Shown here one piece after another: positions 49,296 to 57,138 of a stretch of DNA of 64,000 bases; within the stretch, counting starts at the first letter, position 1, and each line of letters begins with the position of its first letter. The DNA is from a delta proteobacterium NaphS2. GTDB lineage: Bacteria > Desulfobacterota > DSM-4660 > Desulfatiglandales > Desulfatiglandaceae. The stretch spans positions 17,972-81,971 of the forward strand of contig ADZZ01000144.1 in NCBI GenBank assembly GCA_000179315.1, read 5' to 3'. The notes under the pieces are model-generated. The model was not told where the DNA came from. It did not search any database and was given only the letters and a program-made list of their open reading frames with translations. The translations under genes and the position numbers were made by a program.

Positions 49296-50116
49296 GGCGC
49301 CACCTCCTCAACGACCAGATCCGGCCACACCATCTCTCTCAACTTCGCTTCCACGAAATTCTTGAGGGTCTGCTGAGAAGCTTTGCACACCGCGCAACTC
49401 CCCTGCATTTTTACCAGAACCCGGTTGCCCACCACATCCACCAGCTCAACGTTGCCGCCATCCTGTTTCAGGGAAGGGCTGATTTCGTTGGCAATGGTCT
49501 CTTCAATTTTTTTGATTTTCTGCATATTGCTCATCTTCGGAGGCGCCGGCGCCTTTTCTTCACCCCGGACTTTTTGAATGATTTCTAATATGGCTCCGTG
49601 GCAATTTTCACAACCACCGCCGGCTTTGGTGTAGTTGATGACATCCTCAATGGTCGAAAGATTGTTTTCCCGGATTGCCGTTTCAATTTCTTTATCCGTG
49701 ATGCCGAAACACTCACAGACAATCTCACCTTCCTTTTCCGCTACGGCCTCCCCTTTATAGTGAGCGATGGCCTGCTCCAATGCCTGCTGGCCTAAGACGG
49801 AACAGTGCATTTTTTCCTTGGGGAGCCCTCCCAGATAGTCGGCGATGTCCTCGTTGCTGATCTTTTCGGCTTCCTCAATGGTCTTTCCCTTGATCATTTC
49901 GGTCAGGGCCGAAGAGGAAGCGATGGCGCTGGCGCATCCGAACGTCTTAAATTTTGCGTCCGTTATCTTACCCTTTTTGTCGGTCTTAAAGGTCAATTTA
50001 AGCGCATCGCCACAGGACATGGAACCGACCTCGGCAACACCTTCCGCATCTTCCACTTCACCCACATTTCTCGGATTTTGAAAATGTTCCTTGACTTTAT
50101 CCGTATAATCCCACAT
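49292..50116 (-). CDS. nifU: NifU Fe-S cluster scaffold
   Basis: 274 aa, full modular NifU. The IscU-like domain has Cys35, 61 and 105, the central Bfd-like [2Fe-2S] domain has Cys134, 136, 169 and 172, and the C-terminal Nfu domain has CAVC (241 and 244). I choose the ATG at 50116 because AGGAGG stands 5 bases before it. A GTG at 50122 lies within that site. It assembles Fe-S clusters with NifS. No nif genes for nitrogenase are visible, so it probably serves as the general Fe-S machinery, as in many anaerobes. Confidence 0.94.
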   Translation of the reverse strand: MWDYTDKVKEHFQNPRNVGEVEDAEGVAEVGSMSCGDALKLTFKTDKKGKITDAKFKTFGCASAIASSSALTEMIKGKTIEEAEKISNEDIADYLGGLPKEKMHCSVLGQQALEQAIAHYKGEAVAEKEGEIVCECFGITDKEIETAIRENNLSTIEDVINYTKAGGGCENCHGAILEIIQKVRGEEKAPAPPKMSNMQKIKKIEETIANEISPSLKQDGGNVELVDVVGNRVLVKMQGSCAVCKASQQTLKNFVEAKLREMVWPDLVVEEVAP

Positions 50117-50375
50117 GGACACCTCCTCAGATGTTTAACCGTCAGCTTTTTTGCGTTCATCTTTCACATTTGAAATTTATCATACAATAAAATACTGTCT
50201 TTTTTAAGAACCGCAACACATCACACCAGAAATAGTTGAATTAAGTCAAATCCATGCCGGCCAAATTTACACCGTCGGATATACGTTCCCGAAGCATTGT
50301 TATGGAACAAGGGATTATTGGCCATCATTAAGAGCTTGACACCTGCCGGAACGAAATATAAAAATAGTTTTTTTT

Positions 50376-50463
50376 GCCTGGGTGGCGGAATAGGTAGACG
50401 CAAGGGACTTAAAATCCCTCGATACTGAGTATCGTACGAGTTCGATTCTCGTCCCAGGCACCA
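50376..50463 (+). tRNA. tRNA-Leu(TAA), CCA encoded
   Basis: A GCCTGGG acceptor arm pairs with CCCAGGC. The D-arm contains GGTAGACGC, the anticodon stem GGGA/TCCC holds loop CTTAAAA with anticodon TAA, a long class II variable arm (GATACTGAGTATC) follows, and the T-arm is GAGTTCGATTCTC. The 3' ACCA is encoded. Confidence 0.95.
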
Positions 50464-50472
50464 AGGAATTTC

Positions 50473-50507
50473 AAGAGGTTAACCATGATATAGTTGGCCT
50501 CTTTTTT
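50473..50507 (+). terminator. Intrinsic terminator of tRNA-Leu
   Basis: AAGAGGTTAAC and GTTGGCCTCTT form an 11-bp stem with two G-U pairs and a 9-base loop, followed by a run of T. It starts 10 bases after the tRNA. Confidence 0.8.
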
Positions 50508-50787
50508 TATGCGGATTTTGCGGAGTGTAACCTTTTTGTAACCATCGGCGGATGTGTGGCCATAGTGTATGCATCCATGGATACAGCATTATCCTCAACA
50601 AATTCAAAAAGTTCTTTGACTTCCGCATGACCTTCAAGTAGACTTTCTTCCATCGAATACGCTGGCATTTTCCCCTCCGCTCAAGATATTGGCTACTTTT
50701 TTTCACCAATAGTCTAATTTGCGAAGAAGAGAATGCTCAGCAATTTAATTTATTTTGAATTCAATAACTTATATCGCTAAGGCCCAG
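50508..50787. other. Intergenic region after tRNA-Leu
   Basis: 280 bases without a convincing gene. A minus-strand frame at 50479-50709 overlaps the terminator and has no recognised motif. The position next to a tRNA gene and the decayed gene that follows suggest an accessory region, but I see no attachment-site repeat within the window. Confidence 0.5.
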
Positions 50788-51332
50788 TTACCAGAAAAGG
50801 CTACACTCTAATGATTTTGCCAACATCATACCCTCTTCATCCCTTTCAACATCCCCCTCGTTCATTCCCAATCCAATGGCTCTGCCTGCAATAAACATCT
50901 CCATGCTCAGGAAAAATGTCCCATGGTATCAAGGGGATGCATGGCACCTGAACGGCGGGCGGCGTCCACCAGGGCGCCGACCTTGTTCCTGCACAGCCCG
51001 CCGTTGGACCTGGAAACGAAACCGACCCGGTCGATCAGGGCTTTCATTTCCGGCGTAGCATCCAAGAAATAGACCGGGGAGCTCAGAATCACCCCCTGTG
51101 CCCGCATGATTTTTTCAATATATTCGTTGGCGCTGTCGTCGTTTACGGCACAGCGCTGGTCTTTGTTTTCCATACATTTGTAACACGCTATGCATCCGTG
51201 AATTTTCTTATGGGAAAGCTGCACCAGTTCCGTCTCGATTCCTTCCTTTTCCAATTCGTTGAAAAGGTTGCAAATCAGAATTCCTGTGTTGCCGTTCTTT
51301 CGGGGACTGCCGTTAAATCCGATTACTTTCAT
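50788..51332 (-). pseudogene. Iron-sulfur flavoprotein / NADPH-dependent FMN reductase family gene, frameshifted
   Basis: The intact part (141 residues) starts MKVIGFNGSPRKNGNTG, the flavodoxin-like FMN site, and carries CIACYKCMENKDQRC, the compact 4Fe-4S motif of iron-sulfur flavoproteins. It stops at a TGA after MGHFS (50907). In the next frame the family C terminus continues (SMEMFIAG, then AIGLGMNEGDVERDEEGM) to a TAA at 50788. Adding one T to the TTTTT run restores the frame. A further in-frame loss of about six codons seems to have removed the usual SSYWN segment. The gene is therefore probably dead, unless the single-base gap is a sequencing error. Confidence 0.75.
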
Positions 51333-51685
51333 TTCTTTGTCCTTCCCGTTCGATGATGTTTTTCCATTTCCAAATGAATTGGCCTTGGTTTCAATTCAGG
51401 TGACGGTGAGCTGATAAAAGGTCGCTTTTTTGAGAGTAAAATATAGCGGTAACGGGCTTAGGGTGTCAAAGAAAATATGACCACCGGATATTGGGGTCGA
51501 GACAAGGGGGCCGTCTAAAAATATTCGATATAAAAAATATCCTTGATCCTAGGGGCAAGCCCTTCACTGATTATTTTTACGACAAAGAAAAAAAGGCTTA
51601 AAATAATCAGGCAGATGATGGCATAATATTAATTTTGGCAGGTGCGGATCTTACCGCGCCCAAATGAAAATGAAAGGAGCTGAAA
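51333..51685. other. Intergenic region upstream of the DsrE-like selenoprotein gene
   Basis: 353 AT-rich bases with no gene. It contains the inverted repeat at 51567-51610 and a possible -10 (TAATAT) near 51630. Confidence 0.5.
51567..51610. repeat. Perfect 11-bp inverted repeat
   Basis: CTGATTATTTT and AAAATAATCAG are perfect reverse complements separated by 22 bases, about 75 bases upstream of the DsrE-like gene. It could be an operator or a transcript hairpin. No T-run follows on the plus strand. Confidence 0.6.
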
Positions 51686-52036
51686 ATGGCAACGATAACA
51701 GTTTACCTAAAAAGAGGGGATGTGGATGCTGCCACTCGGGCGTTTCAAATGGCCAAGGTGGCTCATTCCCAGGGGCATCAAACAAACCTTTTCATGTCAG
51801 ACGATGGCGTGTATTGGGCGGATAAAAACCGGAGCCTGGACGAGAAGACCGGGACCAACGATACGGCAAGTGAATTCCTCCCCTATCTGGTGGAAAACGA
51901 AGTACCGATCTATGTCTGACCCCCATGCGCTGAAGTTCGCCAGGTGGGCGAGGAAAATTTCTATTCCAACATGACCTTGGCCGGGGCTCCAAAACTGATC
52001 GAGCTGGCCGCCAAAGGGAGTGTGATAAGTTTCTAA
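51686..52036 (+). CDS. DsrE/DsrF-like protein, probable selenoprotein (TGA at 51917-51919 read as Sec78)
   Basis: 116 codons if the in-frame TGA is read through. Residues 1-77 start MATITVYLKRGDVDAATRAF and include GHQTNLFMSDDGVYWADK, a DsrE-like fold. After the TGA the same frame continues with family-like sequence (PPCAEVRQVGEENF, then MTLAGAPKLIELAAKGSVISF in part) to a TAA. The TGA stands at the position of the conserved Cys, giving a U-P-P-C redox motif (Sec78, Cys81). A SECIS-like hairpin sits 16 bases after the TGA. DsrE-like selenoproteins are known from selenium-using sulfate reducers. An AAAGGAGC site precedes the ATG. An alternative is a nonsense mutation. Confidence 0.8.
51936..51952 (+). 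promoter_or_regulatory. Bacterial SECIS-like hairpin
   Basis: TTCGCC and GGCGAG pair over 6 bp (one G-U) around the loop AGGTG. The loop G lies 24 bases after the TGA, within the range of bacterial SECIS elements, and the AGGU loop matches that of the E. coli fdhF element that SelB binds. Confidence 0.7.
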
Positions 52037-52162
52037 CGTGAAGGATACGCAATTCCTTTTGCTCTGATCCCATTCAGCATTTGCACCTCCTGTTCTGAAA
52101 ATCTCTTTTCACTGGCTTTCAATATTCTGAAAATAACAACCTCTATTCAGGAGGTCACCCCA

Positions 52163-52267
52163 GTGAGAGAAGTCCTCAAATTGTGCCAGTATTGCTCCCG
52201 ACAGTACTTTTGTGCAGTTGGGAGCGCCAGAGGTGTCATCGCAATAGGCAAATCCCTATTTGACTGA
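52163..52267 (+). CDS. Small Cys-containing protein, 34 aa
   Basis: A GTG start stands 7 bases after an AGGAGGT site. The product starts MREVLKLCQYCSRQYFC and carries C-x2-C with a further Cys, like half of a zinc or Fe knuckle. The site and Cys pattern are the only evidence. The ribosome site is also one arm of an inverted repeat (ACCTCCTG at 52085, CAGGAGGT at 52148), which could hide it. Confidence 0.4.
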   Translation: MREVLKLCQYCSRQYFCAVGSARGVIAIGKSLFD

Positions 52268-52298
52268 GGATGAAAATCTTCTAAATAGGGGGTTTATC

Positions 52299-52598
52299 AT
52301 GATGAAACTCATTACTTGGGAAATGGATCGTTCGAAGACACCCGATGATCCAGAAGAACGAATGAAGCTTACAATGGCACATTGTGAAATGGTGAAAGAG
52401 GGAATGGATAGCGGTCGAACGAAGGCCTGGGGAATGAATCCGGGTGGCGAGTATGGATTCGCTGTAAGTGATGCAGATGAAAAGGAGATCTTCGCTATGC
52501 TTGCCCAATACATTCCTCATGTCAAATTCAAGGTAGAATCAATGTTATCCATAGATGAGTTGATTGCGATTCTCAAGGCAGCTCAAGAAAAGGCTTAG
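52299..52598 (+). CDS. Conserved small protein of unknown function
   Basis: 99 aa from the first of two adjacent ATGs, with AGGGGG upstream. It begins MMKLITWEMDRSKTPDDPEER and has an alpha/beta ferredoxin-like feel (two strand-helix units and FKVESMLSIDELIAILK at the end). I recall similar small proteins in sulfate reducers and methanogens with no assigned role. It has its own terminator. Confidence 0.7.
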   Translation: MMKLITWEMDRSKTPDDPEERMKLTMAHCEMVKEGMDSGRTKAWGMNPGGEYGFAVSDADEKEIFAMLAQYIPHVKFKVESMLSIDELIAILKAAQEKA

Positions 52599-52621
52599 CG
52601 AGGCGGGAACACATATGAATA

Positions 52622-52658
52622 GGCCCCGTCATTAAATTGGCGGGGCTTTGTTGTTTTT
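52622..52658 (+). terminator. Intrinsic terminator
   Basis: GCCCCGTC and GGCGGGGC pair around an 8-base loop, then a T-rich tail. It starts 24 bases after the small unknown gene. Confidence 0.85.
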
Positions 52659-53023
52659 CACATCAGGTAACAAATGCACACCCTCTTCTGTTCTGATCAA
52701 CCTCTCAAATAACCGTCCTGAAGTATCCAAGTTCCACCGTCGAATGAAATCTTTCTCCACGTCTGCAATGCTGTAAGTTCAGCTGTAATTTTCCCATGAA
52801 ATCCTTTGCCAGACTTCACCAAGCGGCCCAGGTTGAGCGAAAACGCTTTGCTCCTTGGCAGGAAGTGCCCACGGTGGCGCGAATGGGGACCCGTTCCTTG
52901 ATGGGTGCATACGAGGTTTCTGACAGAATCTTAGAGCTGCCCCGACCTCATTTGGGGGCGATTTAGCATAACGCGTCGAAATAAAGGAAAAAGAAAAAGC
53001 CGAACATCCGACTATGCTTGAAA
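52659..53023. other. Intergenic region with no supported gene
   Basis: 365 bases. A 56-codon plus-strand frame (52796-52966) has no ribosome site or recognised motif. Given the transposase remnant that follows, this may be decayed mobile-element DNA. Confidence 0.5.
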
Positions 53024-53541
53024 TAATATCTCATGGGAAAAAACGCGATATGAAGAGGAGGAATTTATGTCCCCTTGTGCACTTAATATTCTGGATGTTT
53101 GCCCTACCAAAGAGGAAATTGCGGAAAAGATATCTGAACTCTCAGCGGGTAAATTTCGCCGACCTGTGATGATGCTGGCAATTGACGGTGCCCACGCCCC
53201 TACCAGGCCTGAACCGTCTCCCCGAAAAGACAAGAGAGGCAAAGGCAAATACAAAGAAGCCAAAGGTTTTCGGATATATCTTATTGTTAAAGACAAGAAG
53301 CGCGCAGGAATGGGTTGAAGCCACTTTCGCTCGTCTTTTCCATAATAATGTGTCGGTGGTCATTTCAGGAATCAAACGGATGAAACCCAGATCGAAAGAG
53401 GCAGAGGATCAAATCGCCACGGTAGTGCGATATTTGTCCAATCACAGGGGAAGGATGAATTACGGCGCTGCCCGAAGGGCTGGCTATCTGTCTTCACGAG
53501 AAGAATTGATACGGGTTCTTTACTATTGTAAGATTTCCTGA
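53024..53541 (+). pseudogene. ISKra4-family transposase remnant
   Basis: Two pieces in different frames. The first (to about 53280) has EEEEFMSPCALNILDVCPTK, then FRRPVMMLAIDGAHAPTRPE and EAKGFRIYLI, the ISKra4 catalytic region. The second (from about 53297) resumes with EWVEATFARLF, GIKRMKPRSKEAEDQI and RMNYGAARRAGY, typical of the C-terminal part. Some 75 codons between them are missing and the frame changes. The N terminus and the final catalytic segment are also gone. The family identification is from recognised motifs. Confidence 0.75.
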
Positions 53542-53630
53542 TAAGAAGGGTCTCGATTCCGCCGAATTCCGGGCAGAATTTTAAATAACCCCCGGGGCGG
53601 AAACCATTACCGTAAAGAAAGGATGAAACA

Positions 53631-53975
53631 ATGGCATCGAAAGACAAGGAATCGAGATTGGCGCAAATGAGTTACTGGGAAGAGCAATTGAATCAGCAGC
53701 TCGCCCGACTGGCCGAAAATGGCATTTCTTCTGAAAAAATCGCCAAAGACACCGAAGTCAAAAAAATTAGGGCCAAAATGAGGGAGACGCGCAACCGGCT
53801 TGCCGTCATTGAGGAAAAAGAAAAGAAACTGGCGGAGATGGCCAAAGCCAAAGCCGAAAAAGCGGCAAAACCGAAAGAGCCCAAGAAGAAGAAAAAACAG
53901 GCAGAGGAAGAGCAGACTGAAAGCAAGCGTCAGCAGAAAAAAAAGAAAAAGAAAGAGAAAAAAAACAAGGCGTAA
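53631..53975 (+). CDS. Lys-rich coiled-coil protein of unknown function
   Basis: 114 aa with an AAAGGATG site. Residues 1-70 form a predicted coiled coil (YWEEQLNQQLARLAENG). The remainder is almost pure Lys, Glu, Ala and Gln, ending in a run of Lys. Such tails bind nucleic acids or acidic surfaces, which is only an inference. It is convergent with the HD-domain gene. Confidence 0.65.
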   Translation: MASKDKESRLAQMSYWEEQLNQQLARLAENGISSEKIAKDTEVKKIRAKMRETRNRLAVIEEKEKKLAEMAKAKAEKAAKPKEPKKKKKQAEEEQTESKRQQKKKKKKEKKNKA

Positions 53976-53981
53976 GGATCG

Positions 53982-54563
53982 TCAAGGCATTTCCAAGCCC
54001 TTTTCAAAAGACTCTTTTTCAGCCCCGTCCATTCTCAGCAGGGATTCGGGGCTGAATTTTAATTGGCGGAAGAGTTTCGCTTCAACCTGACCGCATAAAT
54101 TGAAATTTAATCTAATTCTTCGACAAATGTCTTCCTCACCCAGTCCGTAACGATCGATGATATAGGCTTCCCGTTCTTCAAGGGTAACGATACTGTCGTG
54201 ATTGACCCGTTTGTCCGCGTAAAAAACCACCTCTTTTTCAGAAGTGACATCGCTTAAATGATAATTCTTCAAAATGACGTGCTCCGCCACAATGGGCGCA
54301 ATTTCCGTGAAACCGTTTTCAATGCAGATCTGCTCTCCAATTTCCGCATGGTTTCCCCCGGATTTTAATGAAGGCGTTTTTCCGATATCGTGCAGCAATG
54401 CACCCACTGTTGTCTTTAAAACCGATATGCCCGGATTCACATTCTGAAGTCCGCGGGCAATCATTCGGGCAATCCGCGCCACAACAACGCTATGGGCCTT
54501 GATGTGGTTCAGCATGTGATACTGGTCCATGAAAGCGTAGCAGTCATTTATTGAGGGAATCAT
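53982..54563 (-). CDS. HD-domain phosphohydrolase (HDIG type)
   Basis: 193 aa from the ATG at 54563. It has the first metal His (ML-NHIKAHSVVVARIA), then the LLHDIGKT pair His58-Asp59, NHAEIGEQI and VAEHV, the HD pattern. Short HDIG proteins like this hydrolyse nucleotides or phosphate esters. The C-terminal third is a helical tail. The substrate is unknown. Confidence 0.85.
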   Translation of the reverse strand: MIPSINDCYAFMDQYHMLNHIKAHSVVVARIARMIARGLQNVNPGISVLKTTVGALLHDIGKTPSLKSGGNHAEIGEQICIENGFTEIAPIVAEHVILKNYHLSDVTSEKEVVFYADKRVNHDSIVTLEEREAYIIDRYGLGEEDICRRIRLNFNLCGQVEAKLFRQLKFSPESLLRMDGAEKESFEKGLEMP

Positions 54564-54733
54564 CAATCCTTCTCTTTTCCGTTCCTGTAATGGGACGCAG
54601 GGTGTAGGGTTTTAGCAAAATCGGTTTCGCGCTCTTATTCTAACGGACCTGATCATTATCAGGTTCGTTCGGGCCGTTCAAGTAAAAAACCAATACACAG
54701 GAAATGCACCTTGCCAAAACGCATGTTGTTGTG

Positions 54734-54762
54734 TTGACAAACCCAATGGTTTTGTTTAAGTT
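54734..54762 (+). promoter_or_regulatory. Candidate sigma-70 promoter for the glycosyltransferase operon
   Basis: TTGACA, a 17-base spacer and TAAGTT. The -35 is perfect and the -10 weak. The spacer contains a palindrome (AAACC-CAAT-GGTTT) that could be an operator. Confidence 0.4.
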
Positions 54763-54842
54763 CAGAAAAAGTCTAATCGTGGTAGACGTTTTTCCCATTT
54801 ACAGGCATCCGCATAATTGGATATCATCGAAAGGAGATCGCC

Positions 54843-56207
54843 ATTTCCGATTTTTCTCAAAATAACAGCAGGGTCACATCGTTTCATATTCTGCGTCAGG
54901 ACCGCGAACACCTGAGAAAGCAGCTGACGCTCCACTCCAGATGGCAGAAAACGGTGCTGATTCTACCCCTTCTGGCCAGTGAATACACCGACCCGGCCAA
55001 TCGTCCGGTACTTGAAAACATTCTGAGTCAACTCAAAGACGTCACTTATGTTTCCGAGATAATCTTTGGCCTGGACAGGGCCTCGCAAGAAGAAGCAATG
55101 ACGCTTAAAGATCTCATCAATAATTTCGGCATTCAAAACTACATGATTCAATGGAACGACGGTCCGGGGTTTCAAGCCATATACGAGAAGCTCAACGATG
55201 CCGGTTTCAACATCAGCGAACCGGGCAAAGGAAAAAACATGTTTCTGAGCTTTGGAATCGCCATGGCCCTGGGTGCGGAAACCATCGGTTTGATCGACGC
55301 GGACATTCGATCCTTTAAAAGGGTGCAACTGGACCGGCTCTTTTACCCGGTGGTCGCTCTCAATTATGATTTTTCAAAGGCCTATTATTCCCGCATCAAG
55401 GAAAACCAGATCTACGGACGCGTCAAAAGGCTTCTCCTTGACCCCCTTCTCATCGCACTCAAACGAAAATTCACTGAGAGCAAAGACCAGAAGATGCTGA
55501 ATCTCATCGATTTCCTGTTAAATTTCAAATATCAACTAAGCGGTGAGGTCGCTTTTCATGTGGATCTGCTCAAGAAAATGCGGTTTGCCACCAATTGGGG
55601 GGTTGAGATCTTTACCCTCATCGAAGTCTATCGAAAAGCCTCGGCGCCGGCCCAGGTCATGTTCAGCAAGGATCCTTTTGACCATAAACATCAGGAAGTC
55701 TCCAGCGGTGACCGCACAAAGGGATTGAACCGAATGGCCATTGACATCGTCACCACGCTGATGAACGCCTTGATCATCGAAGAAGGGCTTGAAATTTCCG
55801 ATACCTTTTTCAGGGATCTGACCGTGACATATCAGGCCGTAGCGGAGGAACAGATCAAGAAATATTCAGATGACGCGGACTTCAGCGGTCTCACATACGA
55901 CCGGGACAAAGAAGAATTCATGGTCAAGGAAGTTTTCACCCATTCACTCCTTGATGCCGGAGACATGCTCACATCCCCTTACCGAATGACCGAAAAATTT
56001 CTGAGGTTTGTCAGTTCCCACAAGGAATTCGATGCGTTCCTTAAAGATGGTCTGGCCCAGACCATTCTGGCGGTGGAAAACAAGACCGAAAAACACCTTT
56101 TTGAGACGCCAAGAACGGTTTCCTGGGAAAGGGTGTCCAACAAGCTGCCTGACATCTTTTATGATTTGATTGAAGTGGTGGAAAGTGAGAAAAGGCGTTT
56201 TTCCTGA
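54843..56207 (+). CDS. Glycosyltransferase, GpgS-like (glucosyl-3-phosphoglycerate synthase family)
   Basis: About 454 aa. A GT81/GT2-type nucleotide-sugar fold: TVLILPLLASEY, a GKGKNMFLSFGIAMALGAETI loop in parts and the metal-binding Asp152-Ala-Asp154. The HAD phosphatase next to it matches the glucosylglycerate pathway, in which GpgS glucosylates 3-phosphoglycerate. No ATG, GTG or TTG exists between an upstream stop (54783) and a GTG at 54954 that lacks a ribosome site. An ATT at 54843 stands 6 bases after AAGGAG and adds 37 residues. I therefore propose ATT as start. Confidence 0.78.
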   Translation: MSDFSQNNSRVTSFHILRQDREHLRKQLTLHSRWQKTVLILPLLASEYTDPANRPVLENILSQLKDVTYVSEIIFGLDRASQEEAMTLKDLINNFGIQNYMIQWNDGPGFQAIYEKLNDAGFNISEPGKGKNMFLSFGIAMALGAETIGLIDADIRSFKRVQLDRLFYPVVALNYDFSKAYYSRIKENQIYGRVKRLLLDPLLIALKRKFTESKDQKMLNLIDFLLNFKYQLSGEVAFHVDLLKKMRFATNWGVEIFTLIEVYRKASAPAQVMFSKDPFDHKHQEVSSGDRTKGLNRMAIDIVTTLMNALIIEEGLEISDTFFRDLTVTYQAVAEEQIKKYSDDADFSGLTYDRDKEEFMVKEVFTHSLLDAGDMLTSPYRMTEKFLRFVSSHKEFDAFLKDGLAQTILAVENKTEKHLFETPRTVSWERVSNKLPDIFYDLIEVVESEKRRFS

Positions 56208-56214
56208 AGCACAA

Positions 56215-57138
56215 ATGGGACAGTTAATGGTTCAATCTTTTTTTTCCCGGGATTCTTCTCCGCCTTCACATCTGGTATTTACCGACCTGGATGGAACCCT
56301 GCTGGATCATCAAACCTACAAATGGAAAGAGGCACTCCCGGCCCTTGACCTTTGTCGCGAAAACGGTGTGCCGGTGATTCTGGTATCAAGCAAAACCAGG
56401 GCGGAAATGGATGTGCTGCGTCGGGAATTACATCTTTCCTCTCCCTTTGTATCCGAAAATGGCGGCGGCGTTTTTTTCCCCAGGGAAACCTTCAGGGATG
56501 CACCGTCCGGCGCCCTTCCTGCAAAAGCATTGGGTCGCAATACTTCGGAAGAACTCTGGGAGTGGTCTCTGGGGATCTCCTATTCTCATCTGATCCGTGC
56601 ACTACATGACATACGAAAAGTTTTGGATTGGCCCATAAGAGGATTTTCCGAGATGGATGTTTCTGAAATTGCACGACTCACGGGCCTTGACGAGACGTCG
56701 GCCCGTCTTGCGGCCATGCGGGAATATGATGAACCCTTCATTTTTGACGGAGAAACGCCGAAGGACTTGAAGCCGCTCCATGACGAATCGGCTGCCAGGG
56801 GATTGACGGTGGTCTCGGGAGGTCGCTTTTACCACCTGCTGGGGAACAACCACAAAGGAAATGCCATGATGCGAATTGCTTCGCTGTACAACCGGCAATA
56901 TCCGTCAACAGAAGGACACCCCAGCCATATCCCCACCATTGCCCTGGGGGACAGCCCCAATGACTTTTCAATGTTATTGCGTGCGGATTTTCCGATTCTT
57001 ATCCGTTCGAAACGGGATTTTCCTGGACTTGAAAAGGAAATCCCGAAACTCCGAATAACCCGGTCCAAGGGCCCAAAAGGCTGGAACAAAGCCATTTTGA
57101 ATATTCTAAGAAAAAGCAAGGAGAAGGCCGATGCCTGA
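56215..57138 (+). CDS. HAD-IIB phosphatase, mannosyl-3-phosphoglycerate phosphatase (MpgP/YedP) family
   Basis: 307 aa from the ATG at 56215. Another ATG is at 56227. The nucleophile Asp24 and acid Asp26 are in VFTDLDGTLLD, motif II is ILVSSKTRAEMD, then SENGGGVFFP, GGRFYHLL and ALGDSPNDFSML with the motif IV metal site. Family members dephosphorylate mannosyl- or glucosyl-3-phosphoglycerate. It is placed between two glycosyltransferases, fitting removal of the phosphate from the first product. Its stop overlaps the next start by 8 bases. Confidence 0.88.
   Translation: MGQLMVQSFFSRDSSPPSHLVFTDLDGTLLDHQTYKWKEALPALDLCRENGVPVILVSSKTRAEMDVLRRELHLSSPFVSENGGGVFFPRETFRDAPSGALPAKALGRNTSEELWEWSLGISYSHLIRALHDIRKVLDWPIRGFSEMDVSEIARLTGLDETSARLAAMREYDEPFIFDGETPKDLKPLHDESAARGLTVVSGGRFYHLLGNNHKGNAMMRIASLYNRQYPSTEGHPSHIPTIALGDSPNDFSMLLRADFPILIRSKRDFPGLEKEIPKLRITRSKGPKGWNKAILNILRKSKEKADA

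Noticed and set aside
50479..50709. 76-codon minus-strand frame after tRNA-Leu
   Set aside because: It overlaps the tRNA terminator and reads as random sequence.
50905..50912. The TGA that ends the flavoprotein frame as a possible selenocysteine codon
   Set aside because: The sequence after the TGA in the same frame is not family-like, while the neighbouring frame is. A one-base deletion explains it better.
52796..52966. 56-codon plus-strand frame in the gap before the transposase remnant
   Set aside because: No ribosome site and no motif. It may be decayed DNA.
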